A DNA stretch of 64,000 nt from Sclerodactyla briareus (GCA_026419785.1 JAODTK010005782.1:124001-188000); one strand, 5' to 3'; positions 23,301-35,000 are shown, counted from the stretch's first letter. Notes: generated from the letters alone by a model not told the origin. A program made the numbers and translations.

Positions 23301-23439
23301 GGTTGCTTCAGAGACAGGTTTGTTGGGTGGGGGGTGGGGGGGGGAGGGGGTGTGGGGGGGGGGGGTGTTGGGGGGGAGAGAGTGGACCCCTCCCACAACT
23401 GAAAGCTTCCGTTGATGTCATCCCGTCGCGTCACATGTG

Positions 23440-23705
23440 ACAGGCATGAGGCGCTAGCAATAGCCAAGGCGATCACTCATTGGAAAGGGGGCCACACGAT
23501 CCTTGTCGGGACAGACAACAAAACACGATGGCGTATGTGAACCAAGAAGGGGTGATCCGGTCTCCGACCGGCACCAAGATCATCTGGAGCCTGCTGATAA
23601 TGTGTGACTCACTGGACATGAATCTGATAGCGTCGCACATAGCGGGTTCGGACAACTGGGGAGGCGAAGCAATGTCGGAGAGATCCGATGCATTCGACTG
23701 AGAAC
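23440..23705 (+). pseudogene. RNase H domain of the DIRS-like element
   Basis: ITHWKGGHTILVGTDNKT changes frame and continues as TMAYVNQEGVIRSPTGTKII, WSLLIMCDSLDMNLIASHIA and GSDNWGGEAMSERSDAFD. This matches the DIRS/Ngaro RNase H signature (DNxTxxAYINxQGGTRSxxL...ASHIPGxxNxxADxLSR). The final acidic and LSR block is altered to GGEAMSERSD. One frameshift separates the two halves. Confidence 0.8.
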
Positions 23706-24389
23706 TTAACCCAGGTGGCGCAAACCACATCTTCGAAACATTCAACAAAACCAAGCATTGATCAGTGTGCGTTCAAACGGAACAAAAAAAGCTTTGGTTA
23801 CTACACCCACGCAACTTCAGCCCGAACGCCTGGAGGACGGACGCTTTTCTCTTTCCCATTGAGAGCATATACGTTTACACATCCCGCCGATACCTCTAAC
23901 ACACCGTGAGGTAAACTCTGACCTGCGGGACAGGAAAATAGCCTCATAGCCCGGGGTAATGGCCAAACAATCATGGTTTACGCTGATGGATGGACCTCAA
24001 TGGACAAAATCCGATCAGTCTCCTCCACGGGCGCTAGTGGTACCTCGCCGGGCCAACAGCGAACGCGACACACAGCACAAACGCCTCTCTGCATGCCGTG
24101 CATGGAAGCTTTCAAGTTCAGTCTACGACAGAAAGGAGTTTCTAGGAGGCTGCCAAAGTATGCAACTAGAGGGTGACGGCGAATGTTTGCGATCCCCTGG
24201 AAGCATCGACAGGTAACCATCTTTAACAATAACACTTAGCAAGGTTTTTTTTTTGAAGAGAGTTGACATAGAATATCGAACGACCGATCCGCCCTCACAG
24301 CTACACAGAGGGTTGAGGATGGCTCCCGCATTGGAAACAGCCCCATCATTACACGTTTGTTGCGGGGGATTCTTCATGTAGCACCCACC

Positions 24390-25015
24390 GGTCAGATCTC
24401 TCTTCCCATCATGGTCCCTGGATGAGGTGTTATCAGCCCTGGCAGGAGCACCATACGCACCCATCAGAGAGGCTTCTTTGGAAAATTTCACCAAAAAGAC
24501 ACTCTCCCTAGAAGCAGCGGCCTCAGCTGGACTCCAGAATGGACTACACGCCCTCACCGTTAAGCAGACATTACCAGATTCAATGTGGATGGAGTCCGCC
24601 TGCTACTGCTACTAGCTACTAGTCTTTTCTGGCCAAGGAACCAGGCCGAATTTCACCCCTAGATATTTCTACCAGCTATTGGGACAATATCCACAATTCA
24701 CAAGGACCGCAGATGGTGTCTGGAGAGAGCGTTGTAGGTCTATATGAACAAACCAAATTAGTCAGGATGACAGACCAACTATTCATCCTGCCAAGAGCGC
24801 CCTACTCGGGGGCGTGAAAGGCCACACAGGCCCGTTGGCTACGTAACATGATATCCATGCATTCGGTTCCTGCACAGCCGAGCTCACGATAATCAGAGGA
24901 GTGGCCATCTCAAGAGCCTCTGGTTTGGGGCGTTCATTTTTAGAGGCAAGTTGAAAGGGGCGGCCGCCTGGAGATCCAACACCAGCTTCGTGTCGTGATA
25001 CATGCACAACACCAC
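24390..25015 (+). pseudogene. Tyrosine recombinase domain of the DIRS-like element
   Basis: Segments read LFPSWSLDEVLSALAGAPYA, FTKKTLSLEAAASAGLQNGL then HALTV. Near 24890 comes TIIRGVAISRASGL, and AAAWRSNTSFVS, a TGA, then YMHN appears at about 24959-25005. This is the order of the YR catalytic core in DIRS-group elements: first-Arg region, H-x-x-R box and the terminal tyrosine after AAWxSxxTFxxxY. The first-Arg position is degraded (AGLQNGL instead of the RRSEL form), the His before IIRG is Thr, and a stop sits next to the Tyr. It cannot be active. Confidence 0.75.
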
Positions 25016-25070
25016 ACACCCCAGACGGAGACCTCGCCAAAGCCATATAGACTCCAGACGCGGATCCAGG

Positions 25071-26993
25071 GCTCACCACCAATGACAACTGTGCCAAGAC
25101 TGGGGAATTGGCAACAGAACAAAGGAGAGAAGACTCCCAAAACCCACTCATCTGGTTTTGGGGTCTTCGAGCGACGAGGTTCCATCTCATACTGGTCACC
25201 CACCATTCCTCCCCACTTCAGGAATCCCCGCCTGTTAAAATTCAAAATGCGCCTTTGCTGATTCTGGAGACAGAGAGGACGTTAAGGTGGCCAGATTGGG
25301 AGCGGTTAGAACTTGCCAGAATGTGTACTTACTAGGCAGATAATAGAGGCTTGGTAAGTATGAGACGGAAAAGAGGAGAGAAGTACAGACGACTCCAGGT
25401 TATTATCAAGTGAAGGTATATCAGCTGAGTACAACTTTTGTCCATCCTTGTCCTCAAACTTCCACTGAATGTTACCCCTTTTCGCCCTGAGGTTGAGAGG
25501 GACTGGAATACCAACTCCTCATCAGAGTTTTTGTATGGTAGCTGAAATGACCCTTGGTGGAATGGTACTGGAGACACCTTGAGATGCTGCAGAACCTTGG
25601 AGACTGGGGCCTACACATTAGGATGAAAAACCCTTCAAGGAGGACCATAGAGAAAACGACATACAAGTATGTGACTTGAGAGATTAGGACTGAAGATGTG
25701 AGAAATGTATCTGTATCAATAGTGCCCCTGGTCAGGTAAATCCTTTGGTAAATTTGACAAGCTTATCCAAATCACTGCATACGTGAGGGTCTTTTGTGGC
25801 ACAACCGCCATAATAGTATGATGTACGGGGATACATGGTGGTAGTAATCAAACCAAAAAGGGCAACCTATTTAATACCTGGTTTTGTGTTAGCAATGGAA
25901 AGGATTTACATATAACTATGACTTAGTCTATAAGAGCCTTGGATGCCAACGCTAGCAGGCACCCACAACTTTTTTCCTCTTTCAACGAAGTTTAATTTGC
26001 AACTTCAACAGCAAATAGCTAACAGATCATTTTACAATACAGTCAGTAAATGCGACAATGTCAAGGATGAAGATAAAAAAACAAACATTTATTGAATGCA
26101 GAAGGTAGGATATGGAAACATGGAGAGTGGAAGGCTCTCTTGACTTACCTCTTGCAGTTGCTTTTGACCTCGAAACAAACTTTATTTTATGTCAACAATC
26201 ATTGATTGCTCTTTTTCACCTTCTTCAGATCAAAAAATTATAGAATTGAAAGGATGCTTCCGCAACCCAAAAGAGGATCTTTCTGTTGTAAAAAATAAAT
26301 TGTGTCTGAAAAATGTTTGTTAAACATCTGAAATGAAATTGAGATTATGCTGCAACCCCAGGAAAGCTTCGACCACAAAAGTCACAATGAGGGGTTATCA
26401 TTTCTGATCATCAAGGCAAGTAAGTGGTTTGTAGGAAATATAATGAAGGAAATGGTATTGATATTATACCATCTTAGGCTCTCTCGAAGAGTCAAAGGGT
26501 TCGAAAGAGTATGCTCCATTAAGTTAAATGGAGGCATTAACCATCATTGAAGTCCAAAAAAACATCCCATTTTGCAATGGATTGCCGACCCGAACTACTG
26601 GTGTGTGAATCAGGGGTATAATTATCTGTACACCATATGCCTCGCCTGGTTCTGAAGGGCAAGTTCCCTGCATTCCTCCTGACAGGCTGGCACCTGAGCA
26701 TGCTTCCTCAGAGAACTTGCCGCTCAGGCTATATTCCAACTAGCATAGGACAACTGTGGTCGAAAAAAAGACTGGCCAACATGAAAAGGATGGAAAACAT
26801 GGCCAACCCAAAACTTTTGTGTTATTGTTCAATGGAGCGAAGGTGCGGTGCAGGTTGCGAAAAATCACCGCCGAGTTAATATGGAAATCAGTTATTTTCA
26901 TCTGTTGATTTAAATTAGGTGATAGGTACTATAGAGCTTTTCATTTTTTGTTGGAATAAAGTTACCCTTGAGATCTTCGTTTGAATTCCTCAC
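25071..26993. other. Unresolved; possible remainder of DIRS element and intron DNA
   Basis: A minus-strand donor-like CAAGAG|GTAAGTC at about 26145 is tempting, but no acceptable acceptor bounds an exon there. Open frames at 25332-25577 and 26524-26879 have no recognised motif. Confidence 0.3.
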
Positions 26994-27160
26994 CATCTAG
27001 TCTCTGTCCAAACATCGCCCATCGAAATCTGGAGTGAATGCAGTCTGTATAAGTGTCTCTTCATCCAAACTGTTTTCCATCAACGCTGAGTGGAATCCCA
27101 CGGACACCGCTTACGTCAGACCAGGACGCTCCCCATTCTACTCGATGATGTCCCTCTGCC
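26994..27160 (-). CDS. Candidate 5' exon of the unidentified gene (ambiguous frame)
   Basis: On the minus strand a strong acceptor (GATTTTTCTTCCTCAG) ends at 27161 and a donor (AGATG|GTGAGG) starts at 26993, giving 167 bp. Parts of all three frames look protein-like: AEGHHRVEWGASWSD in one, ENSLDEETLIQTAFTPDFDG in another, and VWMKRHLYRLHSLQI in the third. An ATG at 27079-27081 starts the second. Either this is a 5' UTR plus start region or the exon carries an assembly indel. I cannot choose between them. Confidence 0.28.
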
Positions 27161-28320
27161 CTGAGGAAGAAAAATCAAACACTATAGTTTAAGACACTGG
27201 ATACAACAGAGTGTTAATAGTTTGGTTGGAATGAACTGTAATCGATGGGCCCAACCCCATTCCAAATACAATGTTTCCCAATGTGATTATGGGCGTCAAA
27301 GTTTAGTCCATTATGCAGAGATCTTGGGGAGAATACCGAATGGTGGCGATATCCCGCATGACAAACACCTGGATCACACCCAGGAAATTATGTTATATAT
27401 TTTATTGTGTTTACAATTTTGTGGAAGAAGTCCCATTTAGCAGAAGTTCTCCATAGACTACATAAACTTTTTGAAGTAAATTAAGGTGATTTCATTAGAA
27501 ACAAAGAATGTTTGCAGGGTTGTGCAAATATGACAGCTTTTAAAATCATTGCATTATGGTATGCTTTTCGATCTTGCTCAATACAAATTCACACTTCAAA
27601 GGACTGTAACTCCCTTACTGGAAAGTCGATAACTTCGGTTTGGACTGACGCATTCAGCCCCTTTTATAATTTATCCTGCATTTGTCCTCTAAAGGTTAGT
27701 TAAACTCCCCAGGTTGTATTTAGCTGGTTTTGTGAGAGATACTTTTGTGCAGTATGTTTGGCAGACTTCCAGTCACAGCATCTGGCATGTGACACACCCT
27801 TCAACGCTGTTCTTCACACACTCACACGCAGAGCAGCACTCATCCAACCCTTCCAGTACTGGCCCAAGAAAACACACACCATTTTGTCATTTTTAGGCTG
27901 ATTCTCTCATCGGTACATCATACTGATTCACGATGACACTAAAATGCACTAAAAAAACAGGAAGAGAAAACAAAATATTGGGAAAAACCCTTAAACCCAC
28001 TCGAGGAATGGTGTGTTTTAAAGCCCCCCTGAGTCTCTACCAGCAGTCCTCCGGCTCTTCGGGATTTTTGTGTAACGTCACACACATACACTTTCTCACA
28101 GGTTGGAAAGTCTGATGTTTGGGTGTAGCAACACATTGGTCAATTCATGCCTTCTCTTCTTAGATTAACTGTCCCCTGTAGCTTAGCATGACAGCTGTGG
28201 TGAGAATTCCTGCTCTGGGGACCCCCGCCATTTCATGTCGCCTCCATTGACATTAGTCTGTTTTATTTTGGTCAGCCACTTTCCCCACATGAAAGGACCT
28301 GGGAAGTTTTGGTATCCTGA
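27161..28320. other. No gene seen
   Basis: No supported exon, RNA or repeat. The small open frames at 27222-27440 and 27512-27896 lack motifs. Confidence 0.4.
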
Positions 28321-28324
28321 ATTG

Positions 28325-28700
28325 TCACCAAGTGTAGGACCAGCCCCTTGTCACCTTGCGCAGTAGTTGGGGTTTGGAAGATAAATATGACAAAGATTAA
28401 ATATAATTAAATAATGAGGATTAAATTAAAAAATAAGTTATATACTATATTCAATCAAACAATGAGTCCTTCTGAGCAAGTTCACAGATGTGAGTCAGAA
28501 AACATTACAGACATGTTTCAAGAATAATGGGTGTATAACTCGCAAGGTGAGTACCTGGAATGCAGTATGGTAGGTTCCCAACATTACGTCTTAGTTTGCA
28601 GGTGGAGGCAAGCCCATCACATTGGCATGAGCTGATGTGGTGGCTTCGCAACACATTCTTAGAATGTGCCATCTTCAGTGATTACCAAGAGATTGTCGGA
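28325..28700 (+). repeat. Diverged duplicate block, copy 1
   Basis: It shares with 29144-29545 the motifs CTTGTCACCTTGCGCAGTAG, then CGCAAGGTGAGTACC, a CCCATCACA segment and TTCAGTGATTACCAA, in the same order and spacing. Both copies preserve GCAAG|GTGAGTA, which looks like a splice donor on the plus strand, but I find no exon upstream of either. Confidence 0.6.
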
Positions 28701-29143
28701 ATCCACCGCAACAATTAGTGCCGTTTTCTTAAATGTAGCCACTTTCCCACCCACATTAGGGACTGGGGGTCAGGGGCCTGATGTTAACTTTTATTTTTTT
28801 CACTTGCCTGAATGTAAGAATTGATGAACAGAGCCTTATGATTTGGTTAAAGGGCATATACTCAGTTAATTAGGGCAATTGATGGACTAAGTACCTTGCC
28901 CTGAACAGAGAACCAACTTGCCGTAGGGTAAGTGTCGGGCAGTAAAAATTTGTTAAAATAAAAAAATATGAGACCGAGTCAATGAGGTAGAAGTGATTAT
29001 CTTTCGTTGACATGAATGAGATGTCCTGTTCGAAGGTTCTCGGTTTGTAGATCATGGCTCCAAAATATGAGATACGTGATGTTAAAAATGTCTGGTCACA
29101 AAAGTTAACGACGGGCCCTGGGGGTGAAGTTTGAGATCGACGT

Positions 29144-29545
29144 GTCATCAAAGTTAGGACCAGGACCTTGTCACCTCGCGCAGTAGTTGGAGGTAAATAT
29201 TACTAATTACATTTAATTACATATAGGGATAAATTCAACAGTTATGTATTTTACCAACACAGAGTCATGACAAGCATACGTCAGAAGAAACAATACAGGT
29301 ACAGACATGAGATTTGAGTTTTGAGATTTATGGGTATAATGAACTGCAAGGTGAGTAACCCGAAATTGCAGTGTAGGTTTAAAATTCAGAACCTACATGT
29401 ACGAGTCTTTGTTTCTTGTGCGAGGCAGCCCATCACTTACCCATCTAATCTACATACATGTTATGTGGTGCTTTCTTTAGACTTTCACTGGAGAATAAGA
29501 CATTCTCCGCAGGTGCAAGAATTCAATGATAACCAAAATTGGGTG
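29144..29545 (+). repeat. Diverged duplicate block, copy 2
   Basis: This is the partner of 28325-28700, about 820 bp downstream and in the same orientation. The order of shared motifs is conserved, although much of the intervening sequence differs. It may be a tandem duplication or two copies of a dispersed repeat. Confidence 0.6.
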
Positions 29546-30640
29546 GGTGGGTGGGGGGGGGGGTCCAGATAGAGAGCAATGAAAAAGACACTTATCATAA
29601 ATGGTATTCCTCTTCCTATTGGTCCAATGAGTTGCAAACTCATATGTCCTTCTGTGACATCTTTTTTTCATCGCAGTTTTCACTGTAGGGATAAACCATC
29701 ACATGATCAAATGGTTTCCAGGTTGATTATTGGCCAACTATGTGTAGTACGAGTGCATTTCTGCACTGTCCCAGCATAGTTTGACAACAATCACTCTGTT
29801 GCTTCACTAATCTTACTACCCCGATACCTTTCCTGCACTAATCCATTATTTTTGTGCTGGTAATTTATTAACTAATCGTTTGTATGTCATGTGCAATTTA
29901 TTTTGAGATTGCGACTCGTGAAGCTGAACGTGAGGCATCACTGTTATCAAATTAAATTAGTATTTTTCTATGTATGCGTACTAAGAACTTAAGTAAGAGT
30001 ATTACCGTATTCATTTCCGCTAAGTGTGCAGGGCGCTTGCACAGGCCACAACGTCGTTATCGCGGAGTGGCAATGGCCTAGCGCTCGACGACTATCAGTT
30101 TTATTTCCACGTTGTTTTTGATGGTGTACGGCTGTATGCAACTGCAATGAATCGAGCAGGAGTGCTGTGCTACTGCTGACATGCAACGGAAAATATTTTT
30201 CCAGGGGTGTGGATTTTGGGCCGCGCATATCAACTTGCAAAGTTTGGGTGGGCACTTACGGGAGATGGGCGCTTAGCAATAATACGGGTATGTCTTCACA
30301 TACAAAAAACATCAATTTTGAGAAAACAAACGTTTCTCTTGTATCGTTTCTCTGTTTGTTTGCTGCTGAAGTAGGCCTTCAGTCTACTTGGTCTGTGTCA
30401 GTCGTACACTTGCACACTGGCTGGGACTTGCGGGATCACTCAATTAAATGACCTGTGCCATTTTGTCACAGCTGATTGGCTCGTGAGAAGATAAACTGTA
30501 TGCCAAATGAACAACTTGGGCAACAGGCCCGCATCCACGCAAAAAATGAATCACGGCAAATGCATACACGGCGTGCCGTTCACGGCCAAACATAATATTT
30601 TTATAGAGCTATGGAATAGTGCTGCTGACATATAACAACG
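29546..30640. other. No gene seen; G-run at ~29555
   Basis: A G-rich run lies at 29550-29562. Nothing else is recognised. Confidence 0.4.
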
Positions 30641-30646
30641 GTATCA

Positions 30647-31715
30647 GGGTTCGCTAGTTTCTTGCGGGGTGAAAAAAAAACGCGGGAGAAACCGCGGTTC
30701 ATTCCGCCCAGAAAAAATAGGTTTCTTCCAATTTCTTCCGGTCAAACGGAAGGAACTAATTTCCTATAAGAAAATGTTTAAAAAAGCATAAGCAATAACC
30801 GGAATCTCTTAATATATTAGATACGAACAATTGACACAATTGTGTTTTCATAGATTGTGTTATGAGGTAGTACAAATGAGACATCTCCTTAAACAGACCC
30901 ATGTTACTCTATTCTAACAGGTCAGTGTCATTATACATTAAAGGGCTGAAACCAAAGATGTGGCATACAATAATGTTGTCGCAAGCTTCAGCACAATCGA
31001 TGAAAAACCTTCAGGTCCCTACATTACACATCACAAGAGCAACCATGATTTTCTGGCATATAATAACTGTATACAGTAAGCATTTTATTTTTGATTTAAT
31101 GTTATTGCTAACGGTTTACACCAATGCCATATTGCGGGGGATTTTGTGAAGAACAACAAAATTACAAGGGATAACCAGAAACTGAGGTTTATTATCAAGG
31201 GTAAATATGCGATTAAAAAGTGGAAAAAATAAGAAAGCGCTTTGTGTTTCAATTTATTCTGATAGTCTATCTATATGCCGTTGCTGCAGAGCTGCCAATT
31301 AAAATTGATTCCTCCTCAGTGGCCACTATTTCACAAATTAAAAAGAATTTAACAGCTATATTGTTGTGCTATTTTCTTGCCAGTCATAACACTCATTACA
31401 TGACTCATTTGAGCTACTCATAGCCCTTCCAAGAACTCAGTGATGCATTGGGAACTGTATGTCTTTCTATTATGTACTAACTTGTGCTCTAAAATTGTCT
31501 CAAAATGAATAATGGAAAAAACAAATGTCTTTGAACACTTCTTTTCAGTGTTATCAGTCTTTATAGTCACACAACGTGCATCTTCCACCACATTATGTCA
31601 AATTCCTTCCAGTTTTCTTCCAGTTTTCTTCCGGAAGAAACTGGAAGAGACTATGTTTCTCCCAGTTTCTTCCATTTCCCCGGAAGAAATAGGTTCTTTC
31701 TAGTATTACGATGTC
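30647..31715. mobile_element. Probable DNA transposon fragment with TTTCTTCC subterminal repeats
   Basis: The left edge begins CAGGGTTCGCTAGTTTCTTG and is followed by TTTCTTCCAATTTCTTCCGG. The right side (31600-31700) has clustered TTTCTTCCGGAAGAAACTGG and its complement. This is the usual look of a CAGGGTT-type hAT end with subterminal repeats. I do not find a matching right-hand inverted repeat or a target duplication, so the right end may be lost. The AT-rich interior (30780-31500) shows no transposase. Confidence 0.4.
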
Positions 31716-31839
31716 GGGCGGGTGCCCGGGGTACCTGTGTAAACACTATGTACTACACTCTGCTATGGTGGTGAATGTTGGCCTGAACGTAAAGAGGATT
31801 TTGCCAGACTACAATGAAATGAGCAAGGATCCGAGGTGA

Positions 31840-32150
31840 ATGTGTGGGTCTCAACTGAGGATAGAATCGAGTTTGGACCTCTCTGTGCTCCTCTGCCGTC
31901 GTGTGGACAATCCCAATCTGGATTCATGGCTCTGCAGTATAGGCTACGATGGTAGGGACATGTCAAATGTAGTGATAGCTAGACTGGCATGATAGAAGAT
32001 TACACTGTTGAAGGAAAGGGAGACGGCGGAGACGAAGAGGACTTGATTCTGACGCAGTTGCATCAATGAAAACCTGGAGTTATCTCTCGATATTTCACCC
32101 ATGAGCGTAATAGATGGCATCATTATGTGTTGAAGACCAAGATAGGGAGT
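31840..32150 (+). pseudogene. LINE ORF2 C-terminal relic
   Basis: The frame reads RLRWYGHVKCSDS, TAG, TGMIEDYTVEGKGRRRRRRG, then ASMKTWSYLSI. This matches the RRLRWFGHVxRxDSWxGMxExLTVEGxRGRGRPRKTWxxxMKxWxL tail of an invertebrate LINE. It is a lineage different from the 7350-7561 relic. Upstream polymerase domains are absent. Confidence 0.75.
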
Positions 32151-32259
32151 TACCCACAGCAACAAGATACAAGAACAAATGGTATATTGAGATGATAAAC
32201 ACCAAACTCCAGCACGATAAGACCAGCAAGATAAGACTTATATAGGGTATGGACCTATT

Positions 32260-32490
32260 GTTCCACAGGTTTCAGACTTTTGACCTTGCCGACCTCAGAG
32301 TGACCTTCCAACCTTGAACCACGGACCGATAGGGATGGTGATGGTGTTCTCTGATCTTATTATGGGGAACCCAAATACCGACTAGGTGGCGTCCAGTATT
32401 GTGTCCACAAGCTGAAGATTTGCCACAATATAGGTTTTTCTCACATTTCCTCCCCAAATGACCCTCTCTCCCCTTCACCCAAAACATTAG
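32260..32490 (+). repeat. Family H fragment
   Basis: TTCAGACTTTTGACCTTG, CTTATTATGGGGAACCCAAATACC and GTGTCCACAAGCTGAAGATTTGCCA follow the order of the family H unit at 8580-8760, with divergence. No CA tract or 3' signature follows. Confidence 0.55.
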
Positions 32491-34710
32491 GTCTTGTACT
32501 TCTTCATGAAAAGCGAGGCAGAAGTCGGCAACATACTCTGAAATGCCTAACTGACAGACTGAAGTTTATTCTCAACATGGACAAAACTGTGTTGTACGAG
32601 GGAGACAAAGCAAGATATTAGGGGGAGTCAGGGGGACACTCAATTTCTCTGTCCTCATTGAAAAAAAATCACCAAGGAGTGGAAAGCAAATTCTCTTGAC
32701 AGTGACCTCCATTGTGACATTTTGCTTCAACTTTCAGGAACTTGTGAACTCACTACTCTGATAGTATGAAACTGCATGTGGATGCAATTGCATGCATGAG
32801 TTAGTCATCAGTTTGGAAACTGAGTCAGTGTCTGAGCTTTAGGCATCATGTTCCAGGATGGGATATCTTCGACGTGAGGGCCTGAGAATTCCTTAGATTT
32901 CGTTTTCAAGGTCATCATTTTGGCAAAGTCAATTTCATCTATAATTTTACTTTCATTTCTGAGTGCATTTCCTGTGTATATTGTTGTTTAATATGGAACC
33001 CTCTAAAAAGATGAATTCTCAGGTGTCCGTGACAAACAGGGGACTAAACTGGTCCATGACAAACTTACAAGTTTGTGCCTCAGCACGTTAGGTTTGTGAA
33101 GCGTACCGTAATAGGCGTAAAATTAAAAAGGACTTGGCAAGGCCAGGACTGGACGAACTTTTTCCATGGTTCAGGTTAGTCGCTAACTTGCGACTGAGTA
33201 TATATGTTCCATTTCCTACATCATAATCACATGTGTGATGTAGGCCTAGGGTACCGGAATACACACAGTCGCGCGTCAGCGACTAGTTTAGGTACAATCA
33301 AAATGGAACATACTAAAACGAATGCCGAACGAAATTTAATGAGACCGCCTCAACATACATGTAACTCTAGAAGGCCTACGTAGGCCACGGCCTACGACCA
33401 CAGGCCTATATATGCCTATAGGAGAGATGATGTTATCGTATTGAGAGGGCCTGTGGGCCTAGTATCGGTTTTGCGAAATTTATTCAATGATAAAGTTAGT
33501 TAGGCTAGTAAGGCCTGCGGATGATAGCGAGTTTCATCTTAATATTCTTCAAAAAATTAGCTCACATGGCTTTTGCAGGAGTCTTGAAGTGGCTGACCAG
33601 AGTAAAACATTGGTTTGATTGGTAACTTAGGTTTCGGTCGTAAGTTTCAGAATGACTTTCCCTCGTTGGAAATTGCCTATCAGAAATGGACACGGGCCAA
33701 CGGCTACATCTTGCCACCTGCCAGCGCAGCTAGCTGACAGTTGCCAAAACAACCAATGGAACACAACACTGAGCAGTATTTCTTGCCTTATGCCCTTATT
33801 GGATGCTGCGAATCTCCGCTCACATATATGACCATGCTTATTGGGTAGGTACTGGTTGCTAGACATCGATCTCACTATGTTGACCTCAAATAGCTTTGAC
33901 CTGACAATTAAGTGAGCTTCACATTCCTGCATCCACTATAGTATGTTGATAAGCTAGCGCCACATTCTCGTGAAAATGGGGTTGGATTAGAAGAGGGGTC
34001 AAAATGTTTAAACCTCAGGAATAAAGAGACCAGGTCAATTCCAAAATTTTGACACCTCATCCACACTTGTGCCCCAGATAGGCTATGTGCGATTGCGATT
34101 TACAGTAGCGGATACAGAGGGGGTCCAGGGGGTCCGGACTCTCGGCACTTTTGGTTCAGATTTTTGGTTCAGAGTTTAGTTGTAGACTACCGAGGCGCCC
34201 ACGCTTAAAATGCCATATTCGAAATGAACGATCACTGGCCCAACGGCTCGTCCCTCGTTTTGCAGCTGTTATTCAATGAAGGATTGATACTTATAGTGGG
34301 TCTACGACCTCCAACCCTTCCCATCCAGAGACGTGACTGGTTTGGACACCGTATTTTTCGAAGTTTCCTCATATCTACGGAGCTCCCATGACCGATCCGA
34401 AAATGGGCCGTCGCCTGGGGCGTACTATAGCAGTAGTTATTATTTGGGGCATTAGCCTCCCTCCCCACCATAGTGGTACCACGGGTTATTTTGCCCGTGA
34501 AGATAGTGTGGGAAAGAGAACGAACACCCCTTACAAAGTTGAGCTCGTCAGCCGAATTTGCCCCTCCAGAGAATTAGCATTCAATCCCATCAGAAAATCC
34601 CATAACATTGAGTAAGGAATTGAGACTGCCTTTGTCCTGATGATTACGTCGTTATTTATTGTCTTGCTAATGTGCTGAAACCACTTTCATATTTTTTTTA
34701 TGTTTCTCTA

Positions 34711-34715
<5 letters not shown>
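32491..34715. other. No gene seen; AGGCCTA-rich palindromic patch at 33360-33460
   Basis: Between 33360 and 33460 the motif AGGCCTA/TAGGCCT and partial forms occur repeatedly, including the palindrome GGCCTACGTAGGCC. The 101-codon minus-strand frame at 33627-33932 has no recognised motif. At 34107 the sequence TAGCGGATACAGAGGGGGTC resembles the end of a small DNA transposon. Confidence 0.4.

Positions 34716-34761
<46 letters not shown>
34716..34761. repeat. Poly(A) tract, 46 nt
   Basis: An uninterrupted run of A. It could be the 3' tail of a retroposed copy on the plus strand, but I recognise nothing upstream. Confidence 0.8.
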
Positions 34762-34762
<1 letters not shown>

Positions 34763-34835
34763 AAAATATGATATTGGGTCATTTATTCCTGATTTTTGTA
34801 ACAACTTCAATTCACCGAGATCTTATGCCATTACC

Positions 34836-35000
34836 AGGCGCGTATGCAGGATTTTTCAACCAGGGGGGCCGCGGGGGTCACTATCTGAGCGGAGCGCCAC
34901 TATCGGTTGGCGCGGAGGCACCGAAATTTTTGAAGTTTTTACACCTACAATCGCCGGAAATGGCCCCCTCGGAGGCCTGAGAGGGGCCGTTAATACTCAA
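34836..35000 (+). repeat. Dispersed repeat with conserved GCGCCA-N8-TGGCGC hairpin
   Basis: It starts CAGGCGCGTATGCAGG, then a G-rich run and CTATCTGAGCGGAGCGCCAC. The hairpin arms are GCGCCA at 34894-34899 and TGGCGC at 34908-34913. A CGCCGGAAATGGCCCC segment follows. The same module recurs at 38921-38940 (reverse), 39092-39111, 39246-39265, 44537-44556, 50411-50430 and 51500-51519. Confidence 0.75.

Larger units (their letters stand above)
23085..25070 (+). mobile_element. DIRS/Ngaro-like tyrosine-recombinase retrotransposon relic
   Basis: Three blocks occur in the order typical of DIRS-group elements: the end of a reverse transcriptase (about 23097-23300), RNase H (about 23440-23705) and a tyrosine recombinase (about 24390-25015). 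A spacer between the last two reads in pieces as FKRNKKSFGYYTHATSA, FPLRAYTF and KQSWFTLM. These resemble the conserved region after RNase H in this group. Numerous frameshifts, stops and a G-rich expansion at 23325-23385 break it. The 5' gag part and terminal repeats were not found. A short inverted sequence (ACTTACTAGGC / GGCTTGGTAAGT) at 25327-25360 might be part of an end, but that is speculative. Confidence 0.8.

Noticed and set aside
24123-25245. 144- and 138-codon minus-strand ORFs
   Set aside because: They are antisense shadows of the tyrosine recombinase block, which has the recognisable motifs on the plus strand.
26140-26180. Minus-strand exon ending CAAGAG|GTAAGT
   Set aside because: The donor is good, but no acceptable acceptor or open frame of useful length lies upstream.
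34672-34980. ORF with a long poly-lysine run
   Set aside because: It is simply a poly(A) tract followed by a dispersed repeat.
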